A stretch of DNA of 64,000 bases, taken from assembly GCA_900766745.1 (NCBI GenBank), contig CAAFWR010000123.1, positions 1 to 64,000 of the forward strand. Reading direction: 5' to 3'. A program made the translations under genes and the position numbers. Shown piece after piece: positions 59,795 through 64,000 of the stretch. This DNA is from Methanobacteriaceae archaeon. Lineage in GTDB: Archaea; Methanobacteriota; Methanobacteria; Methanobacteriales; Methanobacteriaceae. The stretch's first letter is position 1, and each line of letters begins with the position of its first letter. Under the pieces are notes generated by a model. It ran no database searches, was not told the origin of the DNA, and saw only the letters and a program-made list of their open reading frames with translations.

Positions 59795-61133
59795 GTATGA
59801 AGGTATTATTAAATCGAAGGAAGCAGCAGAAGCAATTGCTGCTCCTTCTGGTTTAGGACCATTCTGTGGATTTGGCTCAGCTACCATAAATGGTAATAAA
59901 TTAACGGTATCTCCTCGGGGAGTTTCTGGAAGTAAATATGCTAATGTGATTAAGGATAGAATCCTTGCAAGGTACATGGCAAAAGATTCTGAGGATGGGG
60001 AATTACCTGATGTGAACTTCGGATGTATTTCAAGGGATGGTTATGTATTCATTTCCGATGAGCAAACTCTTACGATTGAAAACATCCAAGGTACTCAAGG
60101 CTCAACTGAAGAAGTATTACTATTTGCAGTACATACTCCTATACCAGAGCCAGTAGATAACCCAGTTGATTTTGTAGCATACTGGAATGAATCATCCGAA
60201 AGCTTTTACACTTTATTCAAAAAGTCTCAGGATATTTACTACCCCATTGCCGAGGATAATCGTACTCCGGATATACTTAATAATGATGTATATTCCGATT
60301 ATGATATGACGTTTAGCAATCTTCTAGAGATGGCAGAGAGTGCTTGCCCTTATTACTCTAATAATAAGAATTCCGTTGTTCTTATTGGAGTATACGGTAA
60401 GGGTACAGATGCAATGACCAAACGAAATGAGAACTTTGCTATCGTACCTTATCAAGGAAAATTTCAAGAAATCCCATACACTACTGCCGCTCATAGTATG
60501 GTAAAGGAATCGGTAAAAAGGGTAGAAGATATTAATAAAGGATTCCCAGTAGTAGATGAATCCGGGAATAAATTTAATATTAAGCAGTATATCGATAATC
60601 AGATTGAGGCAATTCGAAAAGAGTTTGCTGACCAGCTGAGTACTGCTAACCTTCCTATTGGTTCTATAATCTTATGGGAAACAGATGTAATCCCAGATGG
60701 TTGGGCAGAGTATACTAAAGCAGCCGGTAGAATAGTTATAGGTTATCAAGCCGGAGGTATTCAAATTGGTAATGATGTAATGTTACAAAATGTGGGTGAT
60801 TACTATACACCTACTCAGGGTAATTTCATTATAACTCTTAAGGGGGATGACTTACCTAAACACCGTCATGCTCTTGGTGTATCTAAAGGTAAACAAGATG
60901 ATGCCAATAACTGGGAAAACGTTAGACCTCAGTCTTTCTTTAATAGGGAGACAGGTTTAAATGGAGACTTCGGTAGAGGAACTCCTACCAAGGGTATTCA
61001 AGATGGTGCTATTGTAGTAAGTTGGAACTTGATAGGGGAATCTTTCTTACAAGAGACTTCGGTAGATACTTTGAATATAGAAAAATTACCGCCGACTATT
61101 ACTTTAAGATATATCCAAAAGATATCATCATAA
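59778..61133 (+). CDS. Tail-collar-domain fibre protein (451 aa)
   Basis: Overlaps the holin by 17 bp. C-terminal 160 residues form a collar-like domain: LPIGSIILWETDVIPDGWAE, AAGRIVIGYQ and LPKHRHALGVSKG, ending PPTITLRYIQKIS. The N-terminal 240 residues are mixed. Proteins of this kind form short tail fibres; placed last in the structural operon before a terminator. Confidence 0.85.
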   Translation: MKTYFKYEGIIKSKEAAEAIAAPSGLGPFCGFGSATINGNKLTVSPRGVSGSKYANVIKDRILARYMAKDSEDGELPDVNFGCISRDGYVFISDEQTLTIENIQGTQGSTEEVLLFAVHTPIPEPVDNPVDFVAYWNESSESFYTLFKKSQDIYYPIAEDNRTPDILNNDVYSDYDMTFSNLLEMAESACPYYSNNKNSVVLIGVYGKGTDAMTKRNENFAIVPYQGKFQEIPYTTAAHSMVKESVKRVEDINKGFPVVDESGNKFNIKQYIDNQIEAIRKEFADQLSTANLPIGSIILWETDVIPDGWAEYTKAAGRIVIGYQAGGIQIGNDVMLQNVGDYYTPTQGNFIITLKGDDLPKHRHALGVSKGKQDDANNWENVRPQSFFNRETGLNGDFGRGTPTKGIQDGAIVVSWNLIGESFLQETSVDTLNIEKLPPTITLRYIQKISS

Positions 61134-61205
61134 TCGTAAACACTCATGTATTAGTTGTATTGTTAGTATGTAAACAAATCTAGTTTTGCATAATTACTTT
61201 AAGGG

Positions 61206-61236
61206 AAGGGACGTTGGGAAACGCCCCTTTTCTTTT
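61206..61236. terminator. Bidirectional terminator
   Basis: AAGGGACGTT pairs with AACGCCCCTT (one mismatch) around GGGA, followed by TTCTTTT. It separates convergent genes ending at 61133 and 61241. Confidence 0.7.
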
Positions 61237-61240
61237 GTGT

Positions 61241-61894
61241 TTAATATTTGAGTTCTTCCTTAGCCCTATCTTCCCAATATTGTATATCTTGCCTGAGTTC
61301 TGAGATATACCTCATGGAATCATTAGTCTTAGGCATTTCGAAAAACTCTATTAGCATTATATTAGTAATTCGAGTGCTATTCCCAAGTTTCTCTTTAATG
61401 AAGGGTGGAGGAGTGATTAATACTTCGAAAAGTAAATAAGCATCGGAAGAAAGATTAGCCTTCATATATTTATACATCATATCAATCATTTCTGATTTGG
61501 CCTTTTCTTCTTCGCTATCATCTTCTAATTCCTTATCATTGTCAAATAAATCATCAAGCTTAAAAAGACTTTGATTATACTCGGCTTGTTCTCCATAAGC
61601 AGAACGAAGTAATTTATTCTTGAATGTACTAAGAGATGCAAGGATTCTTGCTTTAAGATGTTCTTCAGTACACTCACCATAGTATTTGTTAAAAACAAAT
61701 AACATCTTATCCCAGAAATATGATTGAATAATATCCGGTGTAAGGTTAAACCGTTTATAATCAATCTGACGGGTAAGATTCTTGATTACCGGCTTACAGA
61801 CTTTATAAAGTCTGTTAAATGTAGCTTCATCATAATCCTTCATAGGTTTTAATCTGTGAAGCTCAGAGCCATTATTTCCTTTACTTTTTCCCAT
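61241..61894 (-). CDS. Sigma-like or regulatory protein (217 aa)
   Basis: Minus strand, own promoter at 61911-61922. Helical throughout: residues 25-105 (FNRLYKVCKPVIKNLTRQID; DIIQSYFWDKMLFVFNKYY; LKARILASLSTFKNKLLRSAY) recall sigma-70 region 2 or T4 late sigma. An acidic linker (NDKELEDDSEEEK) follows, and a C-terminal helical part may contain a helix-turn-helix. A phage sigma factor reading the TATATTTG boxes is attractive but unproven. Confidence 0.7.
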   Translation of the reverse strand: MGKSKGNNGSELHRLKPMKDYDEATFNRLYKVCKPVIKNLTRQIDYKRFNLTPDIIQSYFWDKMLFVFNKYYGECTEEHLKARILASLSTFKNKLLRSAYGEQAEYNQSLFKLDDLFDNDKELEDDSEEEKAKSEMIDMMYKYMKANLSSDAYLLFEVLITPPPFIKEKLGNSTRITNIMLIEFFEMPKTNDSMRYISELRQDIQYWEDRAKEELKY

Positions 61895-61910
61895 TGTTAT
61901 AAATATTCGT

Positions 61911-61922
61911 TATGCAAATATA
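61911..61922 (-). promoter_or_regulatory. Minus-strand promoter -7 box (TATATTTGCATA)
   Basis: On the minus strand reads TATATTTGCATA, 17 bp before the 61894 start. Same element as at 20475. Confidence 0.75.
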
Positions 61923-62073
61923 AGTCTTTTTTCTTATATAAAATAATAATATTAAAAATACTTGAGCTTAAGGTAGTGGATTATAGGGTTTCTAGATAGT
62001 TGTTAACACCTTCAGAACTATCTCGGTACTATCAAAATCTATTAGTTTATAAATATTGCAATATAGATATGAT

Positions 62074-63513
62074 ATGAAGAAGTTTAAAGAGAAAATTAAA
62101 TTTAGTTTTACACAGGATTTCCAATTGGAGATACTCCGGTTTATCCTAAGGGATAAAGAGGGAGGCTTAGTTTTAAAAAGGCTTAAATCTAATTACCTGG
62201 TTTTAATTGAGCATTCCCTTATATTTGAGGGTATCACTAAATACTTTAAGAAGCAAGGCAGGATGCCTTCCGAGAATATTCTAAAGGAGGTATTAAAAGA
62301 ATTGCTAGAATCCAAGGCATACGTGGATTTGGTAACTAAGGAAGATATCCCAAGTATCAATAAGATAATCAGTAATCTTTATCACATACCCTTATCAGAT
62401 GCTGATTATATAAAAGAAAAAATATACCAGTTCTCTACCTATATCGAGATGAAGAACTTAAATGATTCTTTCGATTTGGATAACTTTGAACAATACGAAG
62501 AATATTCAAGGAAGGTAGAAAAGGTACTTCAAAAAAGTAAACCTAAGAAAGAGGATGAACCTTTATACATGATTCGAGATATTGTTGAAAGACAATTTAA
62601 AAGGCAGTCAGAACCTTCGGTATTACCTTGTCCATTTAGACAATTGAATGACTTAACAAATGCAGGAGGTTACCCTGAACATTCAATCAATGTAATACTG
62701 GATAAACCTAAAGCAAAGAAAACATTCTTCATGGTAAACCTTGCAAGAGGTTATTTGAGGATGAAGAAATCCGTATTATATATTGATACAGAGAATGGTC
62801 AAGAACAAATCATGGACCGTTTCATTCAATCCAGTATTAATAAAACCAAAAAAGAATTATATTCTGGTGAGTATGATAAACTTGAGGCAAAGCATTTAAG
62901 GAAACTCGCCAGGTTTGGAGTTGAATTAGTAGTTGAAAGGGTACCTGCAATGATTACTAATGCCACTTATATAAGAGAAAAGATAATTCAACTGCGTAAT
63001 CAAGGAATTGATATTAAGGTACTGATGGTCGATTATGCAGGTAAGCTTGCATCAATAGCTGGAGACCGAGAAGACTTTGAAAGGATATCAAATGTATATA
63101 TTGACTTACAGAACCTGGCAGAAGAATTACATCTTGATATTATATGGACTGCTCACCATATTACTCGTGAGGGTAAAAAGCATAGGACTACTAGATATGA
63201 CGAGAATGATATCTCGGGTTCAATTGCAATCGTTCGTAATGCCCAAGTTATTGTAGGTCTTAATTCTACCGAACAAGAAGAGAAAGATAATATTCTTCGA
63301 GTTGAAATGGTAGTACAAAGGGATGGTCTTTCCTCGGGTAGAGCATTATTCAAATGCGATGTTGAAAGGCAAAGATGTATAGAATTTACAAAGGAACAAC
63401 GTAAACAATATGATGAGGTATATGGTAAAAAATTGGATGAACAATTTAAGAAGAATGGCAGCAATCCTGATGCAGATTCTAAGAAAAGGGAAAGAACTAC
63501 TGGAGATATCTAA
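62074..63513 (+). CDS. DnaB-like replicative helicase
   Basis: ATG 62074 used; an in-frame TTG at 62056 is in a promoter-like stretch. Residues 185-480 have a RecA-type core: DKPKAKKTFFMV (210-221) at the Walker A place, YIDTENGQ, VLMVDYAG (Walker B, around 316-323) and TAHHITREGKKHR. The normal G of GKT is K here, so Walker A is altered. The N-terminal 160 residues are helical, as in phage helicases. It begins the replication module with the following zinc and primase-like genes. Confidence 0.85.
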   Translation: MKKFKEKIKFSFTQDFQLEILRFILRDKEGGLVLKRLKSNYLVLIEHSLIFEGITKYFKKQGRMPSENILKEVLKELLESKAYVDLVTKEDIPSINKIISNLYHIPLSDADYIKEKIYQFSTYIEMKNLNDSFDLDNFEQYEEYSRKVEKVLQKSKPKKEDEPLYMIRDIVERQFKRQSEPSVLPCPFRQLNDLTNAGGYPEHSINVILDKPKAKKTFFMVNLARGYLRMKKSVLYIDTENGQEQIMDRFIQSSINKTKKELYSGEYDKLEAKHLRKLARFGVELVVERVPAMITNATYIREKIIQLRNQGIDIKVLMVDYAGKLASIAGDREDFERISNVYIDLQNLAEELHLDIIWTAHHITREGKKHRTTRYDENDISGSIAIVRNAQVIVGLNSTEQEEKDNILRVEMVVQRDGLSSGRALFKCDVERQRCIEFTKEQRKQYDEVYGKKLDEQFKKNGSNPDADSKKRERTTGDI

Positions 63514-63709
63514 ATGTAAACTCGGGTATCATGAATGGGTAGCTGTTCATTGGGCTGAGTTTAAACAGAGACCTCGTAGGGCAATCTTTTCTAAGAAAGG
63601 TGGGAGAAGAAAAGCCCAGTATTATGAGAAACGCTATGTAAAATATTACTGTAATAGATGCGGGAAGAAAAGATATGAAAACAAAAAAGATAGATATTAC
63701 AAAAGATAG
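63470..63709 (+). CDS. Small zinc-binding basic protein (79 aa)
   Basis: ATG 63470 (MQILRKGKELLEISKCKLG) is preferred over 63410, whose extra residues are a shadow of the helicase. CKLGYHEW and a later YYCNRCGKKRY provide Cys/His ligands for one zinc. It overlaps the helicase end by 44 bp. Basic, so likely nucleic-acid-binding. Confidence 0.65.
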   Translation: MQILRKGKELLEISKCKLGYHEWVAVHWAEFKQRPRRAIFSKKGGRRKAQYYEKRYVKYYCNRCGKKRYENKKDRYYKR

Positions 63710-63845
63710 ATGGGCGGATGGGTTATCTTTAGAGATATCCCATAACGGTTATCAAACAACCTCTATCGGTAATTTAGATTTAGAGGATTTGAAGAAATTA
63801 AGGAAAGTAGTTAGGAAAGCAATACGAGAATATGAAAATTACTAA
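63675..63845 (+). CDS. Small hypothetical protein (56 aa)
   Basis: ATG 63675 to TAA 63843-63845, overlapping both neighbours. Compact charged protein (DRWADGLSLEISHNGYQT; LDLEDLKKLRKVVRKAIREY). Unrecognised. Confidence 0.6.
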   Translation: MKTKKIDITKDRWADGLSLEISHNGYQTTSIGNLDLEDLKKLRKVVRKAIREYENY

Positions 63846-64000
63846 TAAGTTTAAATCCCAGTTAAAAACCTATTTTATTAAGAGGTTAGGTGCTTTTGAA
63901 TATCGGAGAGGCTGGATGCGTATTCCAACTTGCCCCTATTGTGGGAGAGAACATAAGTTGGGAGTTAACTTATCTATGTATCGAACTAATTGTTTTCGGT
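63834..64000 (+). CDS. Primase-like zinc-finger protein, 5' part
   Basis: ATG 63834 opens a frame that continues past the right edge (55 codons seen). The N-terminus has CPYCGREHKLGVNLSM followed by NCF, resembling the Zn-binding start of phage DNA primases (CPYCG...CxxC). Adjacent to the helicase, as expected for a primase/helicase pair. Incomplete, so only a tentative name. Confidence 0.7.

Noticed and set aside
1..64000. CRISPR arrays, tRNA genes and integrase
   Set aside because: No regularly spaced repeats, no cloverleaf-like GTTCRANYC segments with flanking acceptor pairing, and no tyrosine or serine recombinase motif was recognised by eye; small tRNAs cannot be fully excluded without a scan.

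Overview
The window looks like about 64 kb of a strictly tailed, contractile (myovirus-type) bacteriophage of a gut Bacteroides-like host. It is AT-rich and densely packed. It carries a full head, neck, sheath, tube and baseplate gene set. Several promoter-like boxes match the Bacteroidetes TAnnTTTG -7 element. Several virion proteins carry BACON-like and PKD-like domains typical of Bacteroidetes and their phages. No integrase, excisionase or phage repressor was recognised, which fits a virulent phage, but both window ends cut through genes so the genome is incomplete. Host and lifestyle are inferences.

Layout. (1) 1-10.0 kb: small, mostly unrecognised plus-strand genes, including an acidic poly-Glu protein, three Lys-rich proteins, a KTSC-domain protein and a free-standing HNH homing endonuclease. 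(2) 10.1-15.5 kb: short transcription units of small acidic or membrane proteins. Several have the same promoter (TATATTTGCA) and the same leader just before the ATG. Long gene-free stretches lie at 13.9-14.8 kb and 15.5-16.2 kb. (3) 15.9-16.9 kb: an AT-rich island with two host-type promoters and two genes whose codon use differs from their surroundings. (4) 17.4-19.6 kb: three tandem BACON-like genes. Two contain long poly-G tracts, and the first is out of frame at its tract, which looks like a phase-variable switch. (5) 19.6-21.0 kb: a minus-strand cluster of small membrane or zinc-binding proteins. (6) 21.1-23.8 kb: a lysis/modification operon (muramidase, membrane protein with a HERIH motif, divergent C5-cytosine methyltransferase) and a second HNH endonuclease. 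(7) 24.1-61.1 kb: the late morphogenesis region, starting at a promoter with a highly structured leader. It holds terminase, portal, protease/scaffold, decoration and capsid proteins, neck proteins, a 2094-residue fibre with an S74 chaperone, a BACON protein, a Cys-cluster protein, tail completion and terminator proteins, sheath, tube, tail assembly chaperone with a canonical -1 slippery heptamer, tape measure, LysM protein, hub, spike, gp25, gpJ, gpI-like protein, holin and collar fibre. (8) 61.2-64 kb: a minus-strand regulator with its own promoter, then replication genes (DnaB-like helicase, zinc protein, start of a primase-like gene).

The most interesting signals are the poly-G tracts confined to BACON-domain genes (9, 8 and 7 G), the -1 frameshift site ahead of the tape measure gene, the folded late-operon leader, and the shared promoter/leader family of the accessory region. 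All function assignments are from reading motifs and gene order; no database search was possible.
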